This document shows, one piece after another, positions 14,051 through 23,654 of a stretch of 64,000 nt of DNA (its first letter is position 1; the number at the start of each line of letters is the position of its first letter). Under the pieces are notes generated by a model. That model had not been told where the DNA came from and did no database searches. It saw only the letters and a program-made list of their open reading frames with translations. Where the stretch lies: assembly GCA_050633545.1 (NCBI GenBank), contig JBOEGS010000001.1, forward strand, positions 124,001 to 188,000, read 5' to 3'. A program made the translations under genes and the position numbers. The DNA comes from Litorivita sp050633545. GTDB lineage: Bacteria; Pseudomonadota; Alphaproteobacteria; Rhodobacterales; Rhodobacteraceae.

Positions 14051-15253
14051 ATGAGCTTCCTTTCCAAATCCCTCGACCGCGTAAAACCCTCTCCGACCAT
14101 TGCCGTGACGACCATGGCGGCGGAGCTCAAAGCGGCGGGGCGTGATGTGATCGGCCTTGGCGCGGGCGAGCCGGATTTCGACACGCCGCAAAACATCAAG
14201 GACGCAGGGATTGCCGCGATCAAGGCGGGCAAAACCAAATACACCGCGCCCGACGGTATTCCCGAACTTAAAGCGGCGATTTGCGACAAGCTCAAGCGCG
14301 ACAACGGGCTGGAATACGTGCCTGCGCAAGTCTCGGTCGGCACGGGCGGCAAGCAGATCCTTTATAATGCGCTGATGGCGACGCTCAATGCGGGCGACGA
14401 GGTGGTGATCCCCGCGCCCTATTGGGTCTCCTACCCCGATATGGTTTTGCTGGCGGGCGGCGAGCCTGTCGCCGTCGAGGCCAGCCTCGAGACCAATTTC
14501 AAGATCACGCCCGAACAGCTTGAGGCGGCGATCACGCCCAAAACCAAATGGTTCATCTTCAATTCGCCCTCGAACCCCACCGGCGCGGGTTATACACGCG
14601 AGGAGCTTAAAGGGCTGACCGATGTGCTTTTGCGCCATCCGCATGTGTGGGTGATGACCGATGATATGTATGAGCATCTGGTCTATGACGATTACGAATT
14701 TTGCACCCCCGCGCAGGTCGAGCCGCAGCTTTACGCGCGCACGCTGACCTGTAACGGCGTGTCCAAAGCCTATGCGATGACGGGCTGGCGGATCGGCTAT
14801 GCGGCGGGGCCGAAGGAATTGATCGGCGCGATGCGCAAGATCCAGTCGCAATCGACCTCCAACCCCTGCACCATCAGCCAATGGGCGGCGGTCGAGGCGC
14901 TCAATGGACCGCAAGATTTCATCGCCGCCAATAACGAGATGTTCAAACGCCGCCGCGATCTGGTGGTGTCGATGCTCTCGGCGATTGACGGCGTGAGCTG
15001 CCCCGTGCCCGAGGGGGCCTTTTACGTTTACCCGTCGATTGCGGGGCTGATCGGCAAGACCTCCAAAGGCGGCGTGTTGATCAATGACGACGAAGCCTTC
15101 GCCAAGGCGCTGCTCGAAGAGACGGGCGTGGCGGTGGTCTTTGGCGCGGCCTTTGGCCTGTCGCCCTGCTTTCGGGTCAGCTATGCCACATCCGACGCAA
15201 ACCTGACCGAAGCCTGCACGCGCATTCAGGACTTCTGCGCCGCGCTGACCTAA
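14051..15253 (+). CDS. pyridoxal-phosphate aminotransferase, aspartate aminotransferase type (class I)
   Basis: This 400-aa enzyme is of the I-gamma AAT group. Visible are GLGAGEPDFDTPQNIKDA, the SPSNPTGAGY loop, DDMYEHLVYDD, and the PLP lysine in CNGVSKAYAMTGWRIGYAAGP, with FRVSYATSD near the C-terminus. It should transfer the amino group between aspartate and 2-oxoglutarate; related members also accept prephenate or aromatic substrates. ATG 14051 (MSFLSKSLDRVKPSPT) is the family start, although the frame is open from 14024. It is monocistronic, with a hairpin after it at 15271-15299. Confidence 0.92.
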   Translation: MSFLSKSLDRVKPSPTIAVTTMAAELKAAGRDVIGLGAGEPDFDTPQNIKDAGIAAIKAGKTKYTAPDGIPELKAAICDKLKRDNGLEYVPAQVSVGTGGKQILYNALMATLNAGDEVVIPAPYWVSYPDMVLLAGGEPVAVEASLETNFKITPEQLEAAITPKTKWFIFNSPSNPTGAGYTREELKGLTDVLLRHPHVWVMTDDMYEHLVYDDYEFCTPAQVEPQLYARTLTCNGVSKAYAMTGWRIGYAAGPKELIGAMRKIQSQSTSNPCTISQWAAVEALNGPQDFIAANNEMFKRRRDLVVSMLSAIDGVSCPVPEGAFYVYPSIAGLIGKTSKGGVLINDDEAFAKALLEETGVAVVFGAAFGLSPCFRVSYATSDANLTEACTRIQDFCAALT

Positions 15254-15270
15254 GCGCGCAGCGCGGCCCC

Positions 15271-15299
15271 GCGCCGCCTTCTTCTTTTGGGGGCGGCGC
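15271..15299 (+). terminator. hairpin downstream of the aminotransferase gene
   Basis: GCGCCGCC (15271-15278) pairs with GGCGGCGC (15292-15299) around a pyrimidine-rich loop, 18 nt after the stop. There is no T-run 3' of the stem, so termination is tentative. Confidence 0.4.
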
Positions 15300-15382
15300 G
15301 CTAAACTGCGCAAAAGGTTGAAAAACCCCGCGCGGCGCGGCACAGTCGGCGCAACAAGACCATAACGACAGGCGAGCGCCCC

Positions 15383-15784
15383 ATGTCCGATCTTCCCGAC
15401 TATTATTTTCGCGTCCGCGACAACGGCGCTTTTGTCTTTCGGGTCGATACCGAAAACCGCCAGCGGCGCATCGATATGGACCAGATCGCCGTGGTCAATA
15501 TCCGCAATGGCGAGATCAAACCCCACGGCGACCGCGCCCTGTCGCAAGGTGATGTCGAGGCGATCAAGACATGGATGGAAGAGCGGATGTCGGTTCTGGC
15601 GGCGCGCGATATCGATGATATCTACCGCGCGGTCGACTACCTCAACACCACCACCCATTGGGCACAAAGCAAAGCCACCGATGCGCAGCTTGACGCCGTG
15701 ACCGATGCGCTTTTGCTGGCGATGCATGATCTGCGCACGGTGCTCGTGCGCAAGAAAGCCGACCGGATTTTGAAACCGCAATAG
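15383..15784 (+). CDS. conserved hypothetical protein
   Basis: This 133-aa soluble protein begins MSDLPDYYFRVRDNGAFVFRVD and contains a long charged helical C-terminal half (VEAIKTWMEERMSVLAARDIDDIYRAVDYLN, LLLAMHDLRTVLVRKKADRI). It has no signal peptide or membrane segment and no catalytic motif I recognise. Codon use and composition match the neighbours. It ends 10 bp from the end of the convergent MATE gene. Confidence 0.7.
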   Translation: MSDLPDYYFRVRDNGAFVFRVDTENRQRRIDMDQIAVVNIRNGEIKPHGDRALSQGDVEAIKTWMEERMSVLAARDIDDIYRAVDYLNTTTHWAQSKATDAQLDAVTDALLLAMHDLRTVLVRKKADRILKPQ

Positions 15785-15794
15785 GCGCTGCGGG

Positions 15795-17225
15795 TTAGGC
15801 TGGCGCGCCGACCTTGGGCGCGGCCACGCGCCAGAACCGCCACATCATCGCCACTCCGGCAAAGGCCAATCCCACCGCAAGGCCCAGCCACAGACCGACG
15901 CCGCCAAGGCCCAAAGGAAAGCCCAAGACATAGCTGGCCGGAACGCCGATGAGCCAATAGCTCACCGCCGCGATCACCATCGGCACCCGCGTGTCATGCA
16001 GGCCGCGCAGCAATCCGATGCCCATGACCTGCGCCGCATCGACCAATTGGAACACCGCCGCCGCCGCCAAAAGCACCGCGCCGACGCGCACCACCGCCGC
16101 GCGGTCCGGATCATCGGCCGACAAAAACAGCCCCACCAGATCGGCGCCGAAAATCACAAATCCCAAGGCTGTAAGGATCGCCACGCAAAGCGACATGGCG
16201 ATCACCACCCGCGCGCCCCGTTTGAGCCCCGCGCCATCGCCGCGCCCCATGGCGCGCCCCGCACGCACCGTCGCCGCATTGGACAATCCCAAATACACCA
16301 TGAAGGTCAGCGAGGTGATCTGTAGCGCGATCCCGTGCCCCGCCAGAACCAAAGTGCCCAGCCATCCGGCCATCACCGAGGCGGCGGCAAACAGGCCCAC
16401 TTCGGCCAGATTGGAAATGCCAATCGGCCAGCCAAGGCGAAACACCGCGCCAAAGGCCTCCCAATCGGGGCGCCAGATACGCGAGAAAATCGCGTGTTGC
16501 GGCACTTTGATCCAGATATAGGCGATCAGCGCCAGCATCGAGAAAAGCGTCGCCAGAAGGCTGCCGATGGCCGCGCCCAAGACCCCCAATTCGGGAAAGC
16601 CCCAAGCCCCGAAAATCAGCGGATAATTGAGCAGCGCATTGAGCGGCAGCGCGATCAGCGTGATCCAAAGCACCACCTGCGTGCGCTCGAGGGCCGCGAG
16701 ATAGTTTTTGAGCACCATCACCACCAGCGCAGGCAGGATCGTAAAGCCCAGCACCGACAGGTATTCCCCCGCCAGCGCCGAGGTTTGCGCCTCCTGCCCG
16801 ATGGCGAGAAAGAAATGCTCGGACAACAAGAACAGCGGCAAAGTCGCCAGCCCGAAAAGCAGCGATATCCAAAGCCCCATCCGCGCGGCGCGGCGCACTT
16901 CGCCTTCGGCCCCGCGTCCCATGGCCTCGGCCACCATCGGCATGACGCCAAAGGCAAATCCCGATCCCATGATGAAGAGCACGAAAAACAAGGTGCCGCC
17001 CAGAACCTCGGCGGCCAAGGCCTCGACATCATAGCGGCCCAGCATCACCGCATCGATCAGGTTGATCGCATATTGTGCCACATGGCTGCCGATCAGCGGC
17101 AGACCCAAGGCACCGACCGCGCGGATATGCGCGCGCGTGCTCAAGGCGGGCGCGCCGCTATCGTCATCGGCCATGGCGTTTGGGGGCATGGCGTTTGGGG
17201 GCAAGGGGTGTGGGGGCTGGCTCAT
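15795..17225 (-). CDS. MATE family multidrug efflux transporter
   Basis: This 476-aa protein has twelve hydrophobic segments and MATE features (SHVAQYAINLIDAVMLGRYDVEALAAEVLGG, MPMVAEAMGRGAEGEVRRAARMG, LGLSNAATVRAGRAMGRGD, VPASYVLGFPLGLGGVGLWLGLAVG). It exports cationic compounds using Na+ or H+ gradients. The N-terminus carries a short repeat, PPNAMPPNAM, encoded by a 15-bp duplication (about 17173-17202), which may be a recent extension; an internal ATG about 17 residues in could also start translation. Confidence 0.9.
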   Translation of the reverse strand: MSQPPHPLPPNAMPPNAMADDDSGAPALSTRAHIRAVGALGLPLIGSHVAQYAINLIDAVMLGRYDVEALAAEVLGGTLFFVLFIMGSGFAFGVMPMVAEAMGRGAEGEVRRAARMGLWISLLFGLATLPLFLLSEHFFLAIGQEAQTSALAGEYLSVLGFTILPALVVMVLKNYLAALERTQVVLWITLIALPLNALLNYPLIFGAWGFPELGVLGAAIGSLLATLFSMLALIAYIWIKVPQHAIFSRIWRPDWEAFGAVFRLGWPIGISNLAEVGLFAAASVMAGWLGTLVLAGHGIALQITSLTFMVYLGLSNAATVRAGRAMGRGDGAGLKRGARVVIAMSLCVAILTALGFVIFGADLVGLFLSADDPDRAAVVRVGAVLLAAAAVFQLVDAAQVMGIGLLRGLHDTRVPMVIAAVSYWLIGVPASYVLGFPLGLGGVGLWLGLAVGLAFAGVAMMWRFWRVAAPKVGAPA

Positions 17226-17305
17226 GGCGCTGGCTTACACAAGCCCCGCAAGTGCGGCAAGCCGGACAAATACCGTAGCGGCGCGCGCGCAGGGACCTGC
17301 CCCGC

Positions 17306-17357
17306 CGCCTCGAACCACGCGCCTCAAACCACGCGCCTCGAACCACACGCGTCAAAT
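17306..17357. repeat. 14-bp tandem repeat between the MATE and nickel/cobalt transporter genes
   Basis: Units of CGCCTCGAACCACG start at 17306, 17320 and 17334 with one or two differences, followed by a degenerate fourth unit at 17348 that runs into the stop codon of the transporter gene. It occupies the gap between two minus-strand genes. Confidence 0.65.
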
Positions 17358-18362
17358 CAGCCGCAGCACCATTTGCCCCGCGATGGCGGCGATCATCACG
17401 CCTGCGAGCATCTCGGCCAAGGCAATCGCCCGCGCCGCCGCCCCGCCTGCCAAAGGCGCCAGCGCGCCTTCGCGCATCAGCGCCGCTGCCACGGCCACGG
17501 CGATGGTGACGCTGGCCGTGCCCAGCCCCATGATAAAGGCCCCCGCCACACCGGCGGCAAAGAGGTCCATCTTCCACGTCAGGATGAGCAAGAACACTGC
17601 CCCCGTGCAGGGCCGCACCGCCACCGCAGCGACCAGCGCCGCAGCATCACGCAGCGAGCGCAGGGCCATGACCTCTTCGATATCGGGGCCATGTTTGTGG
17701 CCGCAATCGCAGGTGCCCCCGTCCGCCTGCGTGTGGGTATGCCTATGGGACTGCGTATCGGGATGCGCGTGAAGGTGGTCCTGACCGTCATGTTCATGTG
17801 CGGACGCCCCGCCGCGCGCTGCGACCTGCGCCCTGCGCGCCGCCCAGAGCCGCGCGATTTTGCGCGCCCCGCGCGTCATCAGCCACAGGCCGATCGCGGC
17901 AATCGCCGCATAGCTGACCGGTTCGAGATAGCGGTCGGCGGCCTCGGTCAACTGGCTGCGCCCCCAGCCGAGGATCGCAATGCCGCCCGCGACCAAAACC
18001 ACCGCTGTCGCCGCCTGTGCCAGCGACGAGACCAGCGCCAAAGCCGCCAGCCGCCGCATCGGCACGCGCCGCGCCATGCCGTAACCGCCGATCACCAATT
18101 TGCCATGACCCGGCCCTGCGGCATGGAAAAACCCGTAGGCAAAGGCCATGCTCCACAGGCCCATCAGCGCCCCCGCCTCGCCCGCCTTGAGGCTGCGCAA
18201 CGCCTGCGCCATGGTGGTTTGCACCTCGCGCTGCCACGCGGCGGCCCAGCGCGCCACGCCCTCCATACCGCCCAAGCCCCACAGCCAATAGGCCAGACCG
18301 AGCGCCGCGCAGAGCATCACCGCCGCCCAAAGGCCGGACAGTTTCAAGAGGCCGGATCGCAT
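17352..18362 (-). CDS. nickel/cobalt transporter (RcnA/NicO-type)
   Basis: This 336-aa membrane protein has about six to seven helices, the metal-site segment FFHAAGPGHGKLVIGGYG and a second conserved region AVRPCTGAVFLLILT. A cytosolic or periplasmic loop is very rich in histidine (residues about 190-225: HEHDGQDHLHAHPD, HRHTHTQADGGTCDCGHKHG), typical of nickel/cobalt handling. The upstream DUF1007 gene overlaps it by 19 bp, and such pairs are common, suggesting DUF1007 works with this transporter. Whether it imports or exports cannot be read from sequence. Confidence 0.85.
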   Translation of the reverse strand: MRSGLLKLSGLWAAVMLCAALGLAYWLWGLGGMEGVARWAAAWQREVQTTMAQALRSLKAGEAGALMGLWSMAFAYGFFHAAGPGHGKLVIGGYGMARRVPMRRLAALALVSSLAQAATAVVLVAGGIAILGWGRSQLTEAADRYLEPVSYAAIAAIGLWLMTRGARKIARLWAARRAQVAARGGASAHEHDGQDHLHAHPDTQSHRHTHTQADGGTCDCGHKHGPDIEEVMALRSLRDAAALVAAVAVRPCTGAVFLLILTWKMDLFAAGVAGAFIMGLGTASVTIAVAVAAALMREGALAPLAGGAAARAIALAEMLAGVMIAAIAGQMVLRLI

Positions 18363-19096
18363 GAGATCACAACCGTATCGGCAAAAAATTCGCCCACCTC
18401 GGGATAGTCATCGGCCGAGGCCGAGCGCCCGCCCAGACGCGATTCCACCTCGGCATAGGCGCGCTCCAAATCGGGTTTGCGCAAGACCCCGCGGCAGGGC
18501 GCGGGCGCCTCGATGCGGCCGGAAATTTCATAGGCGGTATAATAAGTCGGATCATAGGCGCGCAGCATGACCCCGCCCGCGCGCTGCGCCGCGAGGGGGC
18601 GAAAATGCACTGTGGTGATCTTGCCGTCCTTGAAACGCGCGCCGCGCCCTTGCGGCGCGCCCAGCGCCAGTTCGCGCGTTTCGGCCTCTGCTTCATCCGC
18701 CGTTCCGGCCCCTGACGGCCCCTGCGCTTGGCCTGCCTCCACGGCGCGCAGCGCGTAGAGATCACCGGCAAATCCCGCATCCCATTGCAAATCGAACCCG
18801 TCCAGATTTTCGATCTCGTCAGGGCGCAAGACCCCGTCGTAATCATCGTCCAGCTCCATGTCTTCGAGCACCAAGAGCGAGTAAAGCTCGTCATAGGTCC
18901 ATGTGACCTCGACCCCGATCAGGCGGCCCTCGCCGTCCAGTTCCAGCTTGAGACCGGTTTCGACGAAAATATGCGGATGGGCGGCGGCGGGCGCGGCGGT
19001 AAACCCGCCCGCACAAAGCGCCGCCGCAACGCTCAGGGCGGCGGCGGACATCGGGCGCATGGCGCGCGGCGCAGGAAAGAGACGAGAAAACCCCAT
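18344..19096 (-). CDS. DUF1007 family periplasmic protein linked to metal transport
   Basis: This 250-aa protein has a signal peptide (AALSVAAALCAGGFTAAPAAA) then HPHIFVETGLKLELDGEGRLIGVEVTWTYDELYSLL, the DUF1007 N-terminus with an exposed HPH motif that could bind metal after cleavage. A TTG at 19102 is in frame, but ATG 19096 is preferred. It also has DMELDDDYDGVLRPDEI, an EF-hand-like acidic run. The gene is directly upstream of, and overlapping, the nickel/cobalt transporter gene, so it is likely its periplasmic partner. Confidence 0.85.
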   Translation of the reverse strand: MGFSRLFPAPRAMRPMSAAALSVAAALCAGGFTAAPAAAHPHIFVETGLKLELDGEGRLIGVEVTWTYDELYSLLVLEDMELDDDYDGVLRPDEIENLDGFDLQWDAGFAGDLYALRAVEAGQAQGPSGAGTADEAEAETRELALGAPQGRGARFKDGKITTVHFRPLAAQRAGGVMLRAYDPTYYTAYEISGRIEAPAPCRGVLRKPDLERAYAEVESRLGGRSASADDYPEVGEFFADTVVISCDPAS

Positions 19097-19185
19097 GGGC
19101 AAATCTCTACCGCAGACGCGCCCGCCCGCAAGGGGGAAATCGCGCCGCCCGCCCGATCGGCGCGCAGCGCGGCGGCATTTCGCCG

Positions 19186-20178
19186 TTATGTGCGCCGCTG
19201 GTCGGGATGCAGCGCCGCGCCAAGGATATGGCCCGAATTATGGATCACATGCTGCGCCGAATGGACGATCTTGGGGTCCGGCGCATGGGCGATATGCAAA
19301 TCCTTGTCCGGATAATCGAGCGTCGACAGAAAATGCAGCATGCAATTGAGCCGCGCGCGTTTCTTGTCGTCGGATTTGACCACCGTCCAAGGCGCATCGG
19401 CGGTGTCGGTATAGAAAAACATCGCCTCTTTGGCCTCGGTGTAATCGTCCCATTTGCCAAGGCTGGCCTTGTCGATCGGGCTGAGCTTCCAGCGTTTGAG
19501 CGGATCGGTCTCGCGGCTGGCAAAGCGGTCGCGCTGCTCGTCTTGGGTGACCGAGAACCAGTATTTATAAAGCCGGATGCCCGAGCGGGTGAGCATCTGT
19601 TCCAGCTGCGGCGTCTGGCGCATGAATTCGAGATATTCGGTCGGCTCGCAAAACCCCATGACGCGCTCGACCCCCGCGCGGTTATACCAGCTGCGGTCAT
19701 AAAGCACCATTTCGCCCGAGGTCGGCAGATGTTCGAGATAGCGCTGGAAATACCATTGGCCGCGCTCTTCATCGGTGGGTTTGTTGAGCGCGACAACGCG
19801 GGCCGAACGCGGGTTGAGATGTTCGGTAAAGCGTTTGATCGTGCCGCCCTTGCCCGCCGCATCGCGGCCCTCAAAAAGCAGCACGAATTTCTGCCCCGTC
19901 TCTTGCGCCCAATGTTGCACCTTCAAAAGCTCGGCCTGCAATTTGGCCTTTTGCGCCTCATAGGCGCGGCGCGAGAGGCGTTTATCATAGGGGTATTCGC
20001 CCGCCTCGAAGGCGCGGCGCAGGCTGCTGACCTCTTCGGCGGCGGGCGCGGCGGCGGCAGGCGCGGCGGCGGACGCGACAGCAGCGGGCGTGGCGGCGGA
20101 CGGACCGGCCAGACCGGCTTTTGGCGCGGCGGGTTCGCAGGTATTTTGGGCGGCAGTTTTGCTTCGGGCTTGGCTCAT
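19186..20178 (-). CDS. ppk2: polyphosphate kinase 2 (PPK2 family)
   Basis: This 330-aa kinase transfers phosphate between polyphosphate and nucleotides. Walker A is GRDAAGKGGT, Walker B is VLYDRSWYNR, and the lid region GQWYFQRYLEHLP is present. It has one PPK2 domain, as in class I enzymes. ATG 20178 follows AAGGA; the longer frame to 20229 is not needed. Residues 10-50 are a low-complexity Ala/Pro stretch (AAAPAAAAPAAEE), probably a disordered linker. ppk1 and ppx are 15-19 kb away in this window. Confidence 0.93.
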   Translation of the reverse strand: MSQARSKTAAQNTCEPAAPKAGLAGPSAATPAAVASAAAPAAAAPAAEEVSSLRRAFEAGEYPYDKRLSRRAYEAQKAKLQAELLKVQHWAQETGQKFVLLFEGRDAAGKGGTIKRFTEHLNPRSARVVALNKPTDEERGQWYFQRYLEHLPTSGEMVLYDRSWYNRAGVERVMGFCEPTEYLEFMRQTPQLEQMLTRSGIRLYKYWFSVTQDEQRDRFASRETDPLKRWKLSPIDKASLGKWDDYTEAKEAMFFYTDTADAPWTVVKSDDKKRARLNCMLHFLSTLDYPDKDLHIAHAPDPKIVHSAQHVIHNSGHILGAALHPDQRRT

Positions 20179-20354
20179 GAATTCTTCCTTCTCGCATATT
20201 TCGGGCGCGGGCTTGACGCGTTCAGCCATGCCAAAACGCGCTGCAGCCCCGCCGCTTTATCGGGTCGGTGATTATGAGGCCGAGTATAGCCAAGAAGGCG
20301 CCGCGCCGCTTTGATGCGGATCAAAGGATTGGGCGCAGCGGCGTGGCCCGACCG

Positions 20355-21392
20355 CTAGTGCCCTGCCGCGCCGTGGCGCCTGCCCGCGCCGATGGGCGAC
20401 AAAAGCTCCGGTGCGGTGACAAGCTGGCGCACGCCGTGGCTGTGATCTTCGCCAAACACATTGCCGCGATTGGCCCATTCATGGATCGAATGGATATCGA
20501 CCTTGGCGCAATTGGGACGCACCGACCATGTGACCTGATAGGGCGAGCATTGCGATTGGGTGTATTTGGGCCCCGTGGTCGATCCGGCAAAAAGCACCGG
20601 CGCACCCGTGCCGCCGGGCAATTCTTTGGGCTGGTGAAGCCCGTTGCGGCGGGTGCCCTCATAGGTGAAATATTCGAAATCCAGCGCATCCGCGTCATTC
20701 ACCACCAAAAACACCTGACTTTCGACGCGCAGTTCGGGGTTGGCGCAGCTTTCGGAGACGCAAGAGCCAAGCCCCTGTCCGGGGGTGACGGCACAAGAGG
20801 AAAACACCCAATGCACCTCCACCGTATCGCCCGGTTTGACGCCCGCCATGCCCTTTCGCCCGCCCTTGCCACGGATCACGGGTTTTAGCTCGGCGCGGCT
20901 GAGCGATTGGCTGTTGTTGCACATATATCCGCCGTGGGGTCCCTCACCGGCAGAGATCGAAAAACCGGGGCCGCGGTGTTCGGCATTGGTGTGCATATGG
21001 ATGTTGCACAGGTTCATATCGGCCGCGGGCGGGGCCAGAGTAAACAGGCGCGCGTTGCGCCCCTCATGGATGGAAATGTCGCGCGGGGTCTGCGGCCCGT
21101 AGCCTTGGCACAGCGCCCCCGCCCCTTGCGCGCCGCCATGCTCGCCCGCATGGGCATTATTGCTGGCGGCGGCGGGCGCGTGGCCCCCGCCCGCGAAAAC
21201 CGGCGCGGCAAAGGGCAAACCCATCAGCGCCACAACCGGCGCGGCGCGCATGAGGGCGCAGATGCGGGCGGACAAGCGGGCATAGGAGCGGAGAGGGTCA
21301 CGCAAAGGATCACGGGCGGGACTGGCGGCCTGCGCCGCAAAGGGGCGGGAGTTTGGCAGCGCGCGAGGCACCTCAAGAGAATGACGGGTCAT
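20355..21392 (-). CDS. delta-class carbonic anhydrase, secreted
   Basis: This 345-aa protein has an N-terminal export region (hydrophobic ALMRAAPVVALMGLPFAAPVFA at about residues 46-67). The catalytic domain shows the delta-CA pattern: LCNIHMHTNAEHRGPGFS with the zinc histidines, GDTVEVHWVFSSC and CSPYQVTWSVRPNC. Eight or more cysteines suggest disulfides in the periplasm. Delta carbonic anhydrases were first known from marine diatoms and interconvert CO2 and bicarbonate. ATG 21392 is the start of the compact gene, though it leaves a long n-region; an internal start nearer the hydrophobic segment is possible. It diverges from parE. Confidence 0.85.
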   Translation of the reverse strand: MTRHSLEVPRALPNSRPFAAQAASPARDPLRDPLRSYARLSARICALMRAAPVVALMGLPFAAPVFAGGGHAPAAASNNAHAGEHGGAQGAGALCQGYGPQTPRDISIHEGRNARLFTLAPPAADMNLCNIHMHTNAEHRGPGFSISAGEGPHGGYMCNNSQSLSRAELKPVIRGKGGRKGMAGVKPGDTVEVHWVFSSCAVTPGQGLGSCVSESCANPELRVESQVFLVVNDADALDFEYFTYEGTRRNGLHQPKELPGGTGAPVLFAGSTTGPKYTQSQCSPYQVTWSVRPNCAKVDIHSIHEWANRGNVFGEDHSHGVRQLVTAPELLSPIGAGRRHGAAGH

Positions 21393-21686
21393 GGCTGGCT
21401 CCGGTGGTTGATGGTGTTGGGCGGTGCAAACGGCCCCATGGCGCAAAGCGGCGGGCGCGCAGTCCGGCTGCAAACCGGCGGCGACCGGGGGAAGGCGGCC
21501 TTCTGCGCGCGCTTTGGACACCACGGTAGGCCGCGCGATGTTAACAGCGCGCTAAACCGCGCGCGGCCCGCGCCGCAGCAGGCACGCGATCTGCCGCAAA
21601 ACCATCTAAAAGGCGCGGCAATTGTCTTTCCCCCGCGCGGCCAAGCTGCCATAATGCCCGCCAATCAAGCATAATGAGCAGCAGAC

Positions 21687-23645
21687 ATGTCAGACGATCT
21701 TCTCGCCGGAACCGAAAGCTCCACCTATGACGCCTCCTCGATCGAGATTCTCGAAGGTTTGGAGCCGGTGCGCAAACGGCCCGGCATGTATATTGGCGGC
21801 ACCGACGAGCGCGCGCTGCACCATCTGGTGGCAGAGGTTCTCGACAATTCGATGGACGAGGCCGTGGCAGGCCATGCCAGCCGCATCGAGGTGGAGCTTT
21901 TGGAAGACTATTCGATCGTGATCCGCGACAACGGGCGCGGTATTCCGATTGATCCGCACCCCAAGTTTCCCGACAAATCCGCGCTCGAAGTGATCCTTTG
22001 CACCCTGCATGCGGGCGGCAAATTCGGCGGCGATGCCTATCAGACCTCGGGCGGTTTGCACGGGGTCGGCGCTTCGGTCGTCAATGCCTTGTCCGACAGT
22101 ATGGTCGTGCAGGTGGCGCGCAACAAAGAGCTGTTCGAGCAGCGTTTTTCGCGCGGTATCCCGCTTGGCCCCGTCGAGAAAATCGGCGCCGCCCCGAACC
22201 GCCGCGGCACCACCGTGACCTTTCATGCCGACGAGCAGATTTTCGGCGCCCACCGTTTCAAACCCGCGCGTTTGTTCAAATCCATCCGCTCCAAAGCCTA
22301 TCTGTTTTCGGGCGTGGAAATCCGGTGGAAAACGGCGATCAATGACGGCGAAACCCCGCAAGAGGCGACCTTCCACTTCCCCGGCGGTTTGGCCGATTAC
22401 CTCAACGAGACGCTGGGCAAATCCTCGACCTATGCCGATGCGCCCTTTGCGGGCACCGTCGATTTCAACGAGCGTTTCAACACGCCGGGCAAGGTGGAAT
22501 GGGCGATCAACTGGACCCCTGCGCGCGACGGCTTCATCCAGTCCTATTGTAACACCGTGCCGACCCCCGAAGGCGGCACCCATGTGGCGGGCTTTTGGGC
22601 CGCGATCCTAAAGGGCATCCGCGCCTACGGCGAGCTGTCCAACAACAAAAAGGCCGCGCAGATCACCCGCGACGATCTGGTCGCGGGGGGCTGCGCCTTG
22701 GTGTCGTGTTTCATCCGCGAGCCAGAATTCGTCGGCCAGACCAAAGACCGGCTGGCCACTGTCGAGGCGCAGCGTCTGGTCGAAAACGCCGTGCGCGACC
22801 ATTTCGACAACTGGCTGGCCGCCGATACCAAGGCGGCGGGGGCGATTTTGGACTATCTGGTGCTGCGCGCCGAAGAGCGCCTGCGCCGCCGTCAGGAAAA
22901 AGAAACCCAGCGCAAGACCGCCACGAAAAAGCTGCGCCTGCCTGGCAAGTTGACCGATTGCGCCTCCAATTCGCGCGAGGGCACCGAATTGTTCATCGTC
23001 GAGGGTGACAGCGCGGGCGGCAGCGCCAAAATGGCGCGCGACCGCAAGACCCAAGCGCTTTTGCCCCTGCGCGGCAAAATCCTCAACGTGCTGGGCGCGG
23101 CCAGTTCCAAAATCGGCACCAACCAAGAGATCAACGATCTGTGCCAAGCCATGGGCGTGGGGCTGGGCACGAAATTCAACATCGACGATCTGCGCTATGA
23201 CAAGATCATCATCATGACCGACGCCGATGTCGACGGGGCGCATATCGCCGCTTTGCTGATGACGTTTTTCTTTACGCAAATGCGCCCGATGATCGACGCG
23301 GGGCATCTCTATCTGGCCTGCCCGCCGCTGTTCCGGCTGACCCAAGGGGCCAAACGGGTCTATTGCATCGACGAGGCCGAGCGCGATGCGTGGCTTGAAA
23401 AAGGGCTGGGCGGGAAGGGCAAGATCGACGTCTCGCGCTTCAAAGGTTTGGGCGAAATGGACGCCAAGGACCTCAAGGAAACCACCATGAACCCGATGAC
23501 GCGGCAATTGATCCGCGTGACCATCGACGAAGACGAACCGGGCGAAACCGGCGATCTGGTCGAGCGGTTGATGGGCAAAAAACCCGAACTGCGGTTCGAA
23601 TACATCCAGCAAAACGCGCAGTTTGTCGAGGAGTTGGATGTTTGA
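21687..23645 (+). CDS. parE: DNA topoisomerase IV subunit B
   Basis: This 652-aa type II topoisomerase ATPase subunit has GHKL ATP-site motifs EVLDNSMDEA, IRDNGRGIPID and SGGLHGVGASVVNALS. The TOPRIM motif is VEGDSAGGSAKMARDRKTQALLPLRGKILNV, with the metal-binding MTDADVDGAHI and a C-terminal RFKGLGEMDAKDLKETTM. The length and lack of the long GyrB insertion favour ParE over GyrB. It forms the heterotetramer that decatenates chromosomes with ParC, which is not in this window. Confidence 0.95.
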   Translation: MSDDLLAGTESSTYDASSIEILEGLEPVRKRPGMYIGGTDERALHHLVAEVLDNSMDEAVAGHASRIEVELLEDYSIVIRDNGRGIPIDPHPKFPDKSALEVILCTLHAGGKFGGDAYQTSGGLHGVGASVVNALSDSMVVQVARNKELFEQRFSRGIPLGPVEKIGAAPNRRGTTVTFHADEQIFGAHRFKPARLFKSIRSKAYLFSGVEIRWKTAINDGETPQEATFHFPGGLADYLNETLGKSSTYADAPFAGTVDFNERFNTPGKVEWAINWTPARDGFIQSYCNTVPTPEGGTHVAGFWAAILKGIRAYGELSNNKKAAQITRDDLVAGGCALVSCFIREPEFVGQTKDRLATVEAQRLVENAVRDHFDNWLAADTKAAGAILDYLVLRAEERLRRRQEKETQRKTATKKLRLPGKLTDCASNSREGTELFIVEGDSAGGSAKMARDRKTQALLPLRGKILNVLGAASSKIGTNQEINDLCQAMGVGLGTKFNIDDLRYDKIIIMTDADVDGAHIAALLMTFFFTQMRPMIDAGHLYLACPPLFRLTQGAKRVYCIDEAERDAWLEKGLGGKGKIDVSRFKGLGEMDAKDLKETTMNPMTRQLIRVTIDEDEPGETGDLVERLMGKKPELRFEYIQQNAQFVEELDV

Positions 23646-23654
23646 GGCGCGGCC

